This document shows, one piece after another, positions 36,655 through 45,642 of a stretch of DNA of 64,000 nucleotides. The notes beneath the pieces are model-generated. The model did no database searches, was not told the origin of the DNA, and saw only the letters and a program-made list of their open reading frames with translations. This stretch comes from Pontibacillus litoralis JSM 072002 (GTDB lineage Bacteria > Bacillota > Bacilli > Bacillales > BH030062), in assembly GCF_000775615.1 (NCBI RefSeq), contig NZ_AVPG01000005.1, positions 62,001 to 126,000 of the forward strand, given 5' to 3'. Each line of letters opens with the position of its first letter. The stretch's first letter is position 1. The translations under genes were made by a program, and so were the position numbers.

Positions 36655-36915
36655 AAAAAACCGCCTCTTTTCACAGCTCTCCTGTGAAAAGAGACGGGTT
36701 ATCCGCGGTACCACTCTTCTTATTCCATAGACATACTTCGCCTAAGAATCTCTCAAGGCTCGATAACGTGAGCAACGATTACCCATACTAATCTTCAAGG
36801 TAATGCCTCTGAAGTCCGGTTCTCGATAAGCTTGTTATCAGGCTCCCACCATCCCTGATTCGCTACAAACTCGCTTATCGGTACTCTCTTCTTCGCCGGC
36901 AACATATGGATTTGA
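36655..36915 (-). promoter_or_regulatory. T-box leader (tRNA-sensing riboswitch) with no gene downstream
   Basis: On the minus strand: Stem I with arms CGATAAGC (from 36880) and GCTTATCG (to 36824), an AGGGATGG-TGGGAGCC bulge region, the T-box core GTGGTACCGCGG (36714-36703), and a 16-bp terminator stem (36661-36697) ending in six T. By comparison with the glyQS Stem I layout, the specifier loop is AGAACCGGA (36823-36815) and the specifier would be CGG (Arg), though CCG or ACC in other registers cannot be excluded. The core reads UGGU, predicting a tRNA with discriminator A73. No synthetase or amino-acid gene follows. Confidence 0.85.
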
Positions 36916-36921
36916 TAACAC

Positions 36922-36950
36922 ATTATATACAATATTCTGAGCATTGTAAA
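36922..36950 (-). promoter_or_regulatory. sigma-A promoter of the T-box leader
   Basis: Minus strand TTTACA, 17-base spacer, TATAAT. It begins only 13 bases after the stop codon of the GH31 gene. Confidence 0.85.
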
Positions 36951-36963
36951 GCATGAAAAAAAA

Positions 36964-39303
36964 TCAGCTTTCCATTGTAATCGTACTTTTTCTTTCTCCG
37001 TTAACTGTAAACGTTTGACTATCTGCTAATCCGTGCACTACAACGGAAAGATTCTCATAGGCAGGAACGTACTTGCCAACCTTTTTACCGATAGTCACTT
37101 CCACGTTATCATCATTACATGTCACCTTAACTGGCATTTGCATATAATTACCCGATTCATACTGATACGTTTCTCCATCGTCGTCATACAGTGTGTTTTC
37201 ATACACTCCAGAAGTATTTGCATAAATATGGAGCGTCAAATCGGTTTGTGCGGTCATAGTCGACGGGCGAGATGAGCTGAGCGCCACAAACGTCCCCTTA
37301 CGTATGAAAATAGGCAACGTATCTAACTCAGCATGAATCAGGTGCATCTTATCCCCTTCATATGCTTTATTTGTAAAATAATCCACCCATTCTCCTTCTG
37401 GAAAATAAACAGCGCGATCCGTTACACTTGGCTGCATGACAGGAGCAATGACAACATTGTCTCCAATCATAAATTGGTCATTTAAGTTATATGTTTTTTC
37501 ATCTTCTGGATACTCTAACAGTAACGGACGCATCACTGGCAAGCCTGTTAGTGATGCTTGCTGGAATAGCGTGTATAACTGTGGCATCCATTCATAACGC
37601 ATCTGGATATATCGTTTTATTATCGCTTCTTCTCTTTCCCCGAATTGCCACGGTTCTTGGTAGTGAAAACCAAGCGCAGAATGATTGCGGAAATATGGTG
37701 TAAATGCTCCTACCTGTGTCCAGCGCGTTAATAGTTCTCCATTCGTATCATGGGCAAAGCCACCCACATCAGGACCAGTAAATGGCACACCAGACAAACC
37801 GAGATTCATACACATCGGCAACGACATTTGCAAATGCTCCCAGAAGCTTCGATTATCTCCTGTCCAAACCGTTCCGTATCGCTGCACACCAGCAAAACCC
37901 GCCCGCGTTAATAAAAATGGCCGCTTGCCTTCTAAATGCTCTTTCATCCCCTCATGTGTTGCTTTTCCCATTAATAAGCCATACACATTGTGCAGGGCAC
38001 GATGCGTTGCCGGATTGCCATCATTTTTATGCATAACTGATGTATCCATGGTTTTCGCTTCGTTAAATACAGCTGGTTCATTCATATCATTCCAAATACC
38101 TTCAATGCCTAAATCGGTATAAAATTTGTGCAAAGACCCCCACCATTTGCGCGTCGCTTCATCCGTAAAGTCAGGAAATGCACTTTCACCAGGCCATACG
38201 TCCCCAATATATATGTCGCCTTCGATATATTTACAGAAATAATCGCCATAAATTCCTTGTTGATACACTTCATACTCAGCATCTTTCTTCACACCCGGGT
38301 CCACGATTGGAACAATCCGAATCCCACGTTCCTTCAACTCTTGAATAAGCTGCTTCGGATTCGGAAAACGCTCTGGATCAAATGTAAACACTCGATATTC
38401 GTCCATGTAATGAATGTCTAAATAAATAACATCAACTGGAATTTGTTTAGTTAAAAAGGTATTCACAAGTTCACGTACTTCTTGTTCACTTTGATAGCTA
38501 TACCGAGACTGATGATACCCTAATGCCCATTTAGGCGGTAATGGCATCTTCCCAGTTATATACGTGTATTGTTCTAGTACTTGCTTAGGAGACGGGCCGG
38601 CCATTACATAATAATCAAGCTCGCCACCATCAGCCTTAAAAGAATACTGCTCATTTGATTTCATATTGAACGTCGTCTTATAACTGTTATCCAAAAAGAT
38701 GCCATGAGCTTTACCATCGCGCAACACCATAAAATAAGGAATGGACTGATACAATGCGTCGGTTTCTGGATTGTGAGGTGCATACACATCCGTATTCCAC
38801 ATCGTATACGTTTCTCCTCGCTTATCTAAAAAACCTGATTTCTCTCCAAATCCGTAAAAGTGATCACGCTCGGTCCTCTCTTTGTAACAGATCACTTCCC
38901 CATTAGCTTTATACGCCATCCCATACTTTTGCTCCGAAACGATTGTCCGCCCTTCTTGATCTTTCACCGTAATGCGAAGTGGATCTTTGTGAATGATAAC
39001 GTGCATCATTTTTGTCGCAAACGTAAGCCAATCGCCAAGATCCTCTACTTCTATTGCTATATGCTGTTTGGTTGCTACAACAGCTGGTGTTGATTGACAC
39101 GTTGGCACATCCTTCGCATTCATCGTAATACGGATAATGTCGTCTCGATACACTTGTAAGGTGACATACCCACGTTCTCCTGTAATACACAAGCCCTCTT
39201 CCTTCTGCTTGTATTGAACCATGCGCCCAATATCATGAAATGACGTCTCAAATACTTTACTTTCATTGCCTGGGTGAATAGCGAAACTCGTATCGTCTAA
39301 CAT
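36964..39303 (-). CDS. GH31 alpha-glucosidase
   Basis: 779 residues: N-terminal beta-sandwich, (beta/alpha)8 barrel and C-terminal sheets with a DUF5110-like end. Catalytic nucleophile Asp406 in GIWNDMNEPAVF; acid/base Asp in VWTGDNRSFWEHL; substrate-binding IYLDIHYMDEY. No signal peptide, so it cleaves imported alpha-glucosides in the cytoplasm. It lies 18 bases after the GH13-like gene and shares its promoter. GGGAG is 8 bases before the ATG. Confidence 0.92.
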   Translation of the reverse strand: MLDDTSFAIHPGNESKVFETSFHDIGRMVQYKQKEEGLCITGERGYVTLQVYRDDIIRITMNAKDVPTCQSTPAVVATKQHIAIEVEDLGDWLTFATKMMHVIIHKDPLRITVKDQEGRTIVSEQKYGMAYKANGEVICYKERTERDHFYGFGEKSGFLDKRGETYTMWNTDVYAPHNPETDALYQSIPYFMVLRDGKAHGIFLDNSYKTTFNMKSNEQYSFKADGGELDYYVMAGPSPKQVLEQYTYITGKMPLPPKWALGYHQSRYSYQSEQEVRELVNTFLTKQIPVDVIYLDIHYMDEYRVFTFDPERFPNPKQLIQELKERGIRIVPIVDPGVKKDAEYEVYQQGIYGDYFCKYIEGDIYIGDVWPGESAFPDFTDEATRKWWGSLHKFYTDLGIEGIWNDMNEPAVFNEAKTMDTSVMHKNDGNPATHRALHNVYGLLMGKATHEGMKEHLEGKRPFLLTRAGFAGVQRYGTVWTGDNRSFWEHLQMSLPMCMNLGLSGVPFTGPDVGGFAHDTNGELLTRWTQVGAFTPYFRNHSALGFHYQEPWQFGEREEAIIKRYIQMRYEWMPQLYTLFQQASLTGLPVMRPLLLEYPEDEKTYNLNDQFMIGDNVVIAPVMQPSVTDRAVYFPEGEWVDYFTNKAYEGDKMHLIHAELDTLPIFIRKGTFVALSSSRPSTMTAQTDLTLHIYANTSGVYENTLYDDDGETYQYESGNYMQMPVKVTCNDDNVEVTIGKKVGKYVPAYENLSVVVHGLADSQTFTVNGERKSTITMES

Positions 39304-39321
39304 GTCATCTACTCCCTTTCT

Positions 39322-40803
39322 CTATGAAGGTGTGGACTGCTTATTTTTTCTACTCACAATAACGACAAAGGCAATAAACGCTGCCATAACTGCTACAATA
39401 AACCCTACAACTACAAAATTAATACCCGTATCTTCTTCAACGACATAAATATCAGCTATTTCTCTTTCGTGAACAATGTTGTATTCGCCATTGTCTTGCT
39501 CGCGAACAATGGAGTCATGGAGTAATCCTCGCAATTGTTTTCCCTGGGGAACATCTTCTAGAGCAACTGTTTTCGCTGTAACGTCATTATTCACAACAAT
39601 ATAAACAGACTCCCCTTCATACGTTCGCTTAAATACACCAAAAGCACCATCCTCGACAACTTGTTCAAAATCTCCCACATTCATTGCAGGAAACTGATCG
39701 CTTATAGCCGCTAATTGCTCCATATACGTCTTTAACTCATCATTTCCTGATTGGAATTTCATCATTGGAGCTGACTGGGAATCGGCTCCTTGGTCGACCA
39801 TAAACTCTGTTCCATATTGCACAACCGGAATTCCTGGCGCGGCATACATGTACGTCAACGCAATCTTCCATCGTGTTGCTGGATTTTCACCTTGCTCCAT
39901 CGCTTTCCTTGTAAAACGGTCGTTTGGAGCATCAAGAAATAACCCAACTCGGTCTGGGTGTTCGAGTGATGCTACATTTTCTTCCCATAGTTGAAATACA
40001 TGGTCAACGGATTGACTAGGTTGTTGAAATGCTTTCGACGCTGTTTCCGAAAATGACGTATTTACAACTAAATCGATTCCTGCTTCATGATAACCATTTA
40101 CAGCAGTAGCATCATTACTGTCCAATTTACCAAGTAATAAAAACGCTTCATCTAACTCCTTTACGTGCGAGCGATACGTTTCTACAAAAGAAAGAGGCAT
40201 TTCATCAAGGTTTGGAAACGAAAATCCATCTATCCCCGTTTCTTCTATCCAATACGAAGCCGTTTCAAGCATATAATTTTGCACGTCAGCATTGTCTAGG
40301 TTTAAAGAAGTAGAATCAGGATCATGATACCAATCTGATTTCGATTCTTCTTCTTTCCATGAATGACTAGTGGCCGTTTCTGTTATAACCATATCCATCA
40401 CAACGTTCATCTCACGCTTATGCGCTTCTTCTACTAATGTTTGCAACTCCTCCATCGTACCGTAATGCTCATCCACCTTACGGAAATCTGTCACAGACAT
40501 ACCTTGATAACCTTCGCTACTTAAAATCGGTGAAATCCATATTGTCGAAAATCCCAGTTGCTTTATATAATCTAATTTAGCAGTAATCCCTTGAATATCT
40601 CCTCCATAGTAGCCCTCCGGATTTTGTGGTGATACATTGTAATCGTTTTCCGAATTACTATTAAAAAATCGATCTACCGTTATGTAATACATTCGTTCCT
40701 CTTGCCATTGTTCTCCTTGCTCTTCGGCCATTACGCTCGGTAATGAGCACAAAAGAAGAAATGGCAACATAAAAATAGCAATCAAGCTTTGATGTTTATT
40801 CAT
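39322..40803 (-). CDS. membrane-anchored GH13 amylase homologue lacking catalytic residues
   Basis: 493 residues. Signal peptide at 1-26 (ends SVMA), a GH13 barrel from about 38 (YYITVDRFFNSNSEND, GYYGGDIQGITAKLDYIKQ), and a C-terminal membrane helix at 462-483 followed by SRKNKQ. The barrel is clear, but the active-site regions are altered: region I DxxxNH reads DMVITE (137-142); region II GxRxD reads GFSFP with Ser195 and Pro197; region III Glu is Lys226 in LLLGKLD; region IV NHD reads APND. I infer a non-hydrolytic surface protein, perhaps glucan-binding. Cotranscribed with the GH31 gene. Confidence 0.85.
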   Translation of the reverse strand: MNKHQSLIAIFMLPFLLLCSLPSVMAEEQGEQWQEERMYYITVDRFFNSNSENDYNVSPQNPEGYYGGDIQGITAKLDYIKQLGFSTIWISPILSSEGYQGMSVTDFRKVDEHYGTMEELQTLVEEAHKREMNVVMDMVITETATSHSWKEEESKSDWYHDPDSTSLNLDNADVQNYMLETASYWIEETGIDGFSFPNLDEMPLSFVETYRSHVKELDEAFLLLGKLDSNDATAVNGYHEAGIDLVVNTSFSETASKAFQQPSQSVDHVFQLWEENVASLEHPDRVGLFLDAPNDRFTRKAMEQGENPATRWKIALTYMYAAPGIPVVQYGTEFMVDQGADSQSAPMMKFQSGNDELKTYMEQLAAISDQFPAMNVGDFEQVVEDGAFGVFKRTYEGESVYIVVNNDVTAKTVALEDVPQGKQLRGLLHDSIVREQDNGEYNIVHEREIADIYVVEEDTGINFVVVGFIVAVMAAFIAFVVIVSRKNKQSTPS

Positions 40804-40840
40804 TTTCTTTCCTCCATTATTCTCATCTACTCCACTTTTA

Positions 40841-40870
40841 AGATTATCCTTTCTCCCTGCCTGACGTCAA
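40841..40870 (-). promoter_or_regulatory. promoter of the GH13-like/GH31 pair
   Basis: Minus strand TTGACG (40870-40865), 18-base spacer, TAATCT (40846-40841). Confidence 0.5.
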
Positions 40871-40901
40871 TCAGTGGCGACGATATTTTAATTAAATGTA
40901 G

Positions 40902-40928
40902 AAAAAAACGCCCCCAACAAAGGAAGCG
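40902..40928 (-). terminator. terminator of the asparagine synthetase gene
   Basis: Minus strand CGCTTCC/GGGGGCG stem (two wobbles), then seven T. Confidence 0.65.
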
Positions 40929-40935
40929 CACTTCT

Positions 40936-42783
40936 TCACCTTTCAATCTTGACATTATAATGTTCCATCCAATAATTTATTTGTCCGAGATGAGCCAACA
41001 ATTGTGGTCCTGACATCAGTTGCCCGAACCATGGAGTTTGAATTGCTTTTCCTTCACTAGCGACTAATTCTCGAATGCGCTTTCGATCAAACACTTGAAA
41101 TAATGGCGATGAATGACTCTCTAATATTTCATTCATCCACTCGACAACAGCTTCTGTGTACGCCGGATGATGCGTTTTCGGATAGGGACTTTTTTTACGA
41201 TATAACACATCGTGAGGAAGCAATCCTTCTAGTGCCTTACGCAGTATGCCTTTCTCCCTATCTTGATACCTTTTTATTTCCCAGGGAATATTCCAAACAT
41301 ACTCAACCAAGCGATGATCACTAAAGGGGACACGCACTTCAAGACTTGCCCCCATACTCATACGGTCCTTTCGATCTAGTAGTGTTGTCATAAACCAATT
41401 CTGATTTAAATAAAATAGTTCACGACGTTTGGCTTCTTCCTTCGTATCCCTAGCACATTTCGGAGTTTCTTTCATTGTGTCATGATACCTCGTCATCATA
41501 TAATCATGTAAATCTAGTTTCTCTTTCCATTCATCTGTTAAAAGTTGATGCCGCAATCTTGATGAACGAATCCATGGAAACCCTTCCCGTTCTAACTCTT
41601 CTTGCCGATAAAACCACGGATATCCGCCGAATATTTCATCCGCACACTCCCCCGAAAGAGCTACCGTTACATCTTGCTTTATTTGCCGGCAAAACCATAG
41701 TAAAGAAGAATCTACATCCGCCATTCCAGGTAAATCTCTCATTCGAACTGCTTCTTTCAACATCTTGGCTAACTGTTGGTTGTTCATAACACACGTATGA
41801 TGATTCGTGGCAAACGCGCGCGACATAACATGAATAAACGCTTCATCGCTGTTAGGTTGAAAGGCGCTAGATTTGAAATATTTATCATTTTCCTCATAAT
41901 TTACAGAGAACGTCGGTAATGCTTCTTCCCCCCGTTGTTTCCTATCATTTGCCACAATGGCTGTAATCGCACTTGAATCTACCCCTCCTGATAAAAACGT
42001 TCCAATCGGCACATCTGACACGAGTTGCCTTGTTACAGCATCTTCAAACAATTCACGAATGGTCGTCGCTGTCTTCTCTGCATCATCCTCATGTTCATGA
42101 CTTTGTACATTCCAATAACGTGTAACTTTTAATCCATCTCTACTGAACGTCGCCACATGACCTGGCCTAAGTTCCTTTACTCCTTTAAATACACCATGCC
42201 CTGGCGTTCGCGACGGCCCAAGCGCCAATATTTCACACAATCCTTCTTCATCCAATACCGGCTCAACATTTGGATGAGCCAGTATTGCTTTTAATTCAGA
42301 AGCAAATAGTAATCCACCTGCATTTTCCGTATAAAAAAGTGGCTTCACCCCTAAACGATCACGCGCCATAAAAAGCGATTGTTTCGAACCATCCCATATC
42401 CCAAAAGCAAAAATTCCATTCAACCGATCTACACAGCCTTCCCCCCACTCCATATAGCTTTTAAGTAGTACCTCTGTATCGGAATGAGATTGAAACCTCC
42501 AGCCACGTGCCACTAATTCTTTTCGTATATCTTCGGTATTGTAAAGCTCTCCATTGTAGCAAATCGTGTACGCATGAGCCCCTGATTGAAATGTCATCGG
42601 TTGACCTCCACCTTCTGGATCAACAACAATTAACCGTTGATGACCAAACGCAACATGGGGCTTAATCCAACTATTCGTTTCATCTGGCCCACGATAATAC
42701 AACGTTTTCGCTATATGCTGAATGATATTCTCATATTTGGTTAAATCCTTTTTATAATCTACCCAACCACTAATGCCGCACAT
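40936..42783 (-). CDS. asnB: glutamine-hydrolysing asparagine synthetase (AsnO-like)
   Basis: 615 residues. Class-II glutaminase with nucleophile Cys2 (MCGISGW), LYNTEDIRKEL, and the synthetase domain with ATP loop FLSGGVDSSAI and MSMGASLEVRVPFSDHRLVE. Converts Asp, Gln and ATP to Asn. The start must be ATG 42783, since Cys2 has to be the free N-terminus. The sequence and the next-door yisL recall the sporulation-linked AsnO (YisO) of B. subtilis more than AsnB or AsnH. Single gene with its own terminator. Confidence 0.92.
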   Translation of the reverse strand: MCGISGWVDYKKDLTKYENIIQHIAKTLYYRGPDETNSWIKPHVAFGHQRLIVVDPEGGGQPMTFQSGAHAYTICYNGELYNTEDIRKELVARGWRFQSHSDTEVLLKSYMEWGEGCVDRLNGIFAFGIWDGSKQSLFMARDRLGVKPLFYTENAGGLLFASELKAILAHPNVEPVLDEEGLCEILALGPSRTPGHGVFKGVKELRPGHVATFSRDGLKVTRYWNVQSHEHEDDAEKTATTIRELFEDAVTRQLVSDVPIGTFLSGGVDSSAITAIVANDRKQRGEEALPTFSVNYEENDKYFKSSAFQPNSDEAFIHVMSRAFATNHHTCVMNNQQLAKMLKEAVRMRDLPGMADVDSSLLWFCRQIKQDVTVALSGECADEIFGGYPWFYRQEELEREGFPWIRSSRLRHQLLTDEWKEKLDLHDYMMTRYHDTMKETPKCARDTKEEAKRRELFYLNQNWFMTTLLDRKDRMSMGASLEVRVPFSDHRLVEYVWNIPWEIKRYQDREKGILRKALEGLLPHDVLYRKKSPYPKTHHPAYTEAVVEWMNEILESHSSPLFQVFDRKRIRELVASEGKAIQTPWFGQLMSGPQLLAHLGQINYWMEHYNVKIER

Positions 42784-42921
42784 GACCTCCATCATCCTTT
42801 CTTTTCTTAGCTAGCATGAATCATTACTCTTTCTTCATACATATGTCTATAGAAAGAAAAATTGACGAAGGACAAGCGGATCCCTTTCTAAAATCTTTTT
42901 TTAAAAAAATTAAAAGAATGG

Positions 42922-42950
42922 TTGACAATGATAACGATTATCATTATCAT
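42922..42950 (+). promoter_or_regulatory. strong promoter facing into the asn-yisL gap
   Basis: TTGACA (42922-42927), 17-base spacer, TATCAT (42945-42950). The only plus-strand product before the terminator at 43051 would be a transcript of about 95 bases. Confidence 0.8.
42930..42948. promoter_or_regulatory. Fur box
   Basis: GATAACGATTATCATTATC, 17 of 19 positions of GATAATGATAATCATTATC. It fills the promoter spacer, so Fur-iron would block RNA polymerase. Confidence 0.85.
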
Positions 42951-42956
42951 AGTAAT

Positions 42957-43050
42957 TAAGAAAGATCGCTACTTTCAGAGATTTTCCTACCCCCCTCAAT
43001 AATAGAAAAAAACACGACTTCCTCACGTATAAGTGATAGTCGTGTTTTTT
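42957..43050 (+). ncRNA. fsrA: FsrA-like iron-responsive small RNA (predicted)
   Basis: A transcript from the Fur-controlled promoter would run about 95 bases and end in a strong terminator. It has no open frame of note, contains the C-rich single-stranded stretch CCTACCCCCCTC (42986-42997) and a second short one near 43018 (CTTCCTC), and ends in the stem AACACGACT/AGTCGTGTT. In B. subtilis FsrA is an 84-base Fur-repressed RNA that uses C-rich segments to pair with ribosome sites of iron-protein mRNAs. Size, promoter, C-rich tracts and terminator all agree; the identity is my inference. The start site is an estimate. Confidence 0.75.
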
Positions 43051-43051
43051 T
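43004..43051. terminator. bidirectional terminator for the small RNA and yisL
   Basis: Stem AACACGACT/AGTCGTGTT with an inner TCAC/GTGA pairing, flanked by A run and T run. Confidence 0.9.
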
Positions 43052-43056
43052 ATGGA

Positions 43057-43425
43057 TTATGCAAGACCCATAGGTAAACGTCCAAAGCCAAGTATTATTG
43101 CAATAAGAAGCATAATAATAAGCTGAATCCATGCACTCTTTGTCGGTTTGTCTTTCGATGTACGTACTAAAACCATTTCCATTGCAAAAATAATCCAAAC
43201 TCCTGCAATAGCTTTTACGATAACTTCTCCTAATACTGCACCTGAGGCATTCCCCATATATTGTGCAAATAAATCGCCACCAGAATACAAAATTAGAAAA
43301 TAGTTCAAACGCAAAATCATATGCGAAATTTTACCTGGTTTCTCTTTACCTGAACGATAAAACCATAATGCCAAAGCCAATAAAATTAAAGCAAGTACCC
43401 ACGATGTAATATGTAAGTGAGTCAT
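43057..43425 (-). CDS. yisL: YisL-family membrane protein (UPF0344)
   Basis: 122 residues with four membrane helices. The N-terminus MTHLHITSWVLALILL and the motif THMILRLxY-like (SHMILRLNYFLIL) match YisL of B. subtilis as I recall it. ATG 43425 follows AGGAGGAAG; longer frames do not have a ribosome site. Function unknown. Confidence 0.88.
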   Translation of the reverse strand: MTHLHITSWVLALILLALALWFYRSGKEKPGKISHMILRLNYFLILYSGGDLFAQYMGNASGAVLGEVIVKAIAGVWIIFAMEMVLVRTSKDKPTKSAWIQLIIMLLIAIILGFGRLPMGLA

Positions 43426-43580
43426 AATTATCTTCCTCCTCTTCCAATAATAAATCATCGCTATCATACCAAAAAAATGTCGAAAATGCGAACACTTCGC
43501 TTCCATCCCCCTTTTCCTTTCACACATTCCTAAACAAATCACGAAAGAATTTCAGAAAATAAACAAAAAATTCATTATAG

Positions 43581-43590
43581 CTGTTATAAT
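43581..43590 (+). promoter_or_regulatory. extended -10 promoter of rocD
   Basis: TGTTATAAT (TGN plus TATAAT), 41 bases before the rocD ATG; no good -35. Confidence 0.6.
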
Positions 43591-43630
43591 GTGAATATTG
43601 GTGGAATTTTTAAAACATGGAGGGAATAAA

Positions 43631-44833
43631 ATGGTAAGCACACGTACAAGTGAACAAATTATTGATCAAACACAACATTACGGGGCTAAGAACTATAACC
43701 CACTTCCTGTAGTCATTGCAAAAGCTGAAGGCGCTTGGGTAGAGGATCCTGAAGGCAATCGCTTTATGGACATGCTTAGTGCATATTCTGCTGTAAACCA
43801 AGGTCACCGTCATCCTAAAATTATTGAGGCATTAAATAAACAAGCTGAGCGTGTAACATTAACTTCTCGTGCATTCCACAATGATCAGCTTGGACCATGG
43901 TATGAAAAGATTTGTAAATTAACGAATAAAGAAATGGCACTTCCTATGAACACAGGTGCTGAAGCAGTTGAAACAGCGATTAAAGCAGCTCGCCGTTGGG
44001 CATACGAGGTGAAAGGTGTTGCAGAAAACCAAGCAGAAATCATTGCTTGTGAAGGTAACTTTCATGGACGCACAATGACAGCGGTTTCTTTATCATCTGA
44101 AGCAGAGTATAAACGTGGTTTCGGACCAATGCTACCAGGGATCAAAATCATTCCTTATGGAGATGTTGAAGCACTTAAAGAAGCCATTACAGAAAATACA
44201 GCCGCTTTCCTATTTGAACCAATTCAAGGAGAAGCAGGTATTAACATTCCGCCAGAAGGTTTCCTTAAAGAAGCTTATGACGTATGTCAAGCAAACAACG
44301 TGTTATACATTGCTGACGAAATTCAAGCAGGACTTGCACGTACAGGAAAAATGTTCGCATGTGACTGGGAGGAAGTTTCTCCTGATATCCTTATCCTAGG
44401 TAAAGCACTTGGCGGAGGCGTATTCCCAATCTCTTGTATCGTAGCCAACAAAGATATCCTTGGCGTATTTAACCCAGGATCTCACGGCTCTACATTCGGA
44501 GGAAACCCTCTAGCATGTGCTGTCTCCATTGCTTCCTTAGAAGTACTAGAAGAGGAAAAACTAGCACAACGCTCCCTAGAACTAGGCGACTATATGATGA
44601 GCGAACTAAAATCTATCGACAACCCGGTCATTAAAGAAGTTCGTGGTAAAGGGCTATTTATCGGTGTTGAATTAACTGAACCAGCTCGTCCATACTGTGA
44701 ACAACTAAAACAACTAGGCCTACTATGTAAAGAAACACACGAAACTGTAATCCGTTTCGCACCACCACTTGTGATCGACAAAGAAGACTTAGATTGGGCA
44801 ATCGATAAAATTAAACAAGTATTAGCAGGTTAA
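43631..44833 (+). CDS. rocD: ornithine aminotransferase
   Basis: 400 residues, class-III aminotransferase. PLP Lys258 in [13 protein letters not shown], cofactor-binding [11 protein letters not shown], and the substrate-side NYNPLPVVI at 21-29 typical of ornithine enzymes. Converts ornithine and 2-oxoglutarate to glutamate semialdehyde, in arginine use or proline formation. ATG 43631 follows GGAGGG. Unlike in B. subtilis, no other roc gene is adjacent. Confidence 0.94.
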   Translation: MVSTRTSEQIIDQTQHYGAKNYNPLPVVIAKAEGAWVEDPEGNRFMDMLSAYSAVNQGHRHPKIIEALNKQAERVTLTSRAFHNDQLGPWYEKICKLTNKEMALPMNTGAEAVETAIKAARRWAYEVKGVAENQAEIIACEGNFHGRTMTAVSLSSEAEYKRGFGPMLPGIKIIPYGDVEALKEAITENTAAFLFEPIQGEAGINIPPEGFLKEAYDVCQANNVLYIADEIQAGLARTGKMFACDWEEVSPDILILGKALGGGVFPISCIVANKDILGVFNPGSHGSTFGGNPLACAVSIASLEVLEEEKLAQRSLELGDYMMSELKSIDNPVIKEVRGKGLFIGVELTEPARPYCEQLKQLGLLCKETHETVIRFAPPLVIDKEDLDWAIDKIKQVLAG

Positions 44834-44888
44834 TAGAACGGCGATAGCCGCCAGGTTTAGCGTACCATCCCACTTTACAAAGTTAAAA

Positions 44889-44922
44889 GAGGCTATTGGC
44901 AATTTGTCAATAGCCTTTTCTT
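44889..44922 (+). terminator. terminator of rocD
   Basis: GGCTATTG/CAATAGCC stem, then TTTTCTTG; the A run on the other side could also serve the minus-strand gene. Confidence 0.85.
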
Positions 44923-44936
44923 GCTTCTTGCTGAAC

Positions 44937-45620
44937 TTATTCTCCCACAACTTCCTTCTGCAACCGATAAAACGCTGCAAAAGCTAAAAACGCCATCATC
45001 GAACATGTAAAAAAAGGAATAAGCAATGGGAATATATATAAGCTAATATAGAGTATAATGCCAAGGCTAACAGCAATGGTAATAAATAACTTGGGACTAC
45101 CTAAAGTGAGAAGCAACGATTGTTTCAATTTAATTCCAAGCTTCATATCAAAATGAGCGGAAACAATGAAAAAATTAACCGTAAAGACGAACAACAAAAT
45201 ACTAAATGCTAGAAAGATATTCATCAGCATCACATTACGACCAGTAAAGTATATAATGTCTAAGACCAGAATACCCCAAAGCACTGTAAAAATAGTCCCA
45301 CCTAACATACTATGTTTATAATTTTCTTTATAGTAATGAATAAAGGTACGCGTTCTATCTTCCATTTCTTCTTTCCTAACCCACTCTCTTGCCTTACACA
45401 TAACTGCTACCGACGCTGGAAAAAACAAGACAGGCACTAACAAGGCAACTGGCATCATAACATAGACGAACTGTTCCACACTTTGTATGTATATTACATT
45501 TATAAGCAGGAGGGCGATGGGAATATTGAATAGAAACCATTGAATATTAACTAGGGAGAATTGCATAAACCATTCACAAACCGCGTATATTCCTCCCATA
45601 AATCCTACTTCGTTTTTCAT
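44937..45620 (-). CDS. YesL-like DUF624 membrane protein
   Basis: 227 residues with about five membrane helices; the N-terminal (G)xxYxxxEWxxxFxxVNIQWFLF pattern is that of DUF624/YesL. Such proteins accompany carbohydrate ABC importers and their role is unclear. The second ATG is favoured by spacing to AAGGAGG. Last gene of the sugar operon, 22 bases after the isomerase. Confidence 0.82.
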   Translation of the reverse strand: MKNEVGFMGGIYAVCEWFMQFSLVNIQWFLFNIPIALLLINVIYIQSVEQFVYVMMPVALLVPVLFFPASVAVMCKAREWVRKEEMEDRTRTFIHYYKENYKHSMLGGTIFTVLWGILVLDIIYFTGRNVMLMNIFLAFSILLFVFTVNFFIVSAHFDMKLGIKLKQSLLLTLGSPKLFITIAVSLGIILYISLYIFPLLIPFFTCSMMAFLAFAAFYRLQKEVVGE

Positions 45621-45642
45621 TTCCATTACCCTCCTTGTTTCC

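Noticed and set aside
36499-36714. 71-codon minus-strand frame after the T-box
   Set aside because: It starts inside the T-box core, crosses the terminator and then runs through the 20-base-period repeat; no ribosome site and no protein-like composition.
37685-38122. 145-codon plus-strand frame
   Set aside because: Antisense of the GH31 gene in a region of its catalytic motifs.
42956-43198. 80-codon minus-strand frame over the small-RNA region
   Set aside because: It is out of frame with yisL, reads through a strong bidirectional terminator and lacks a ribosome site.
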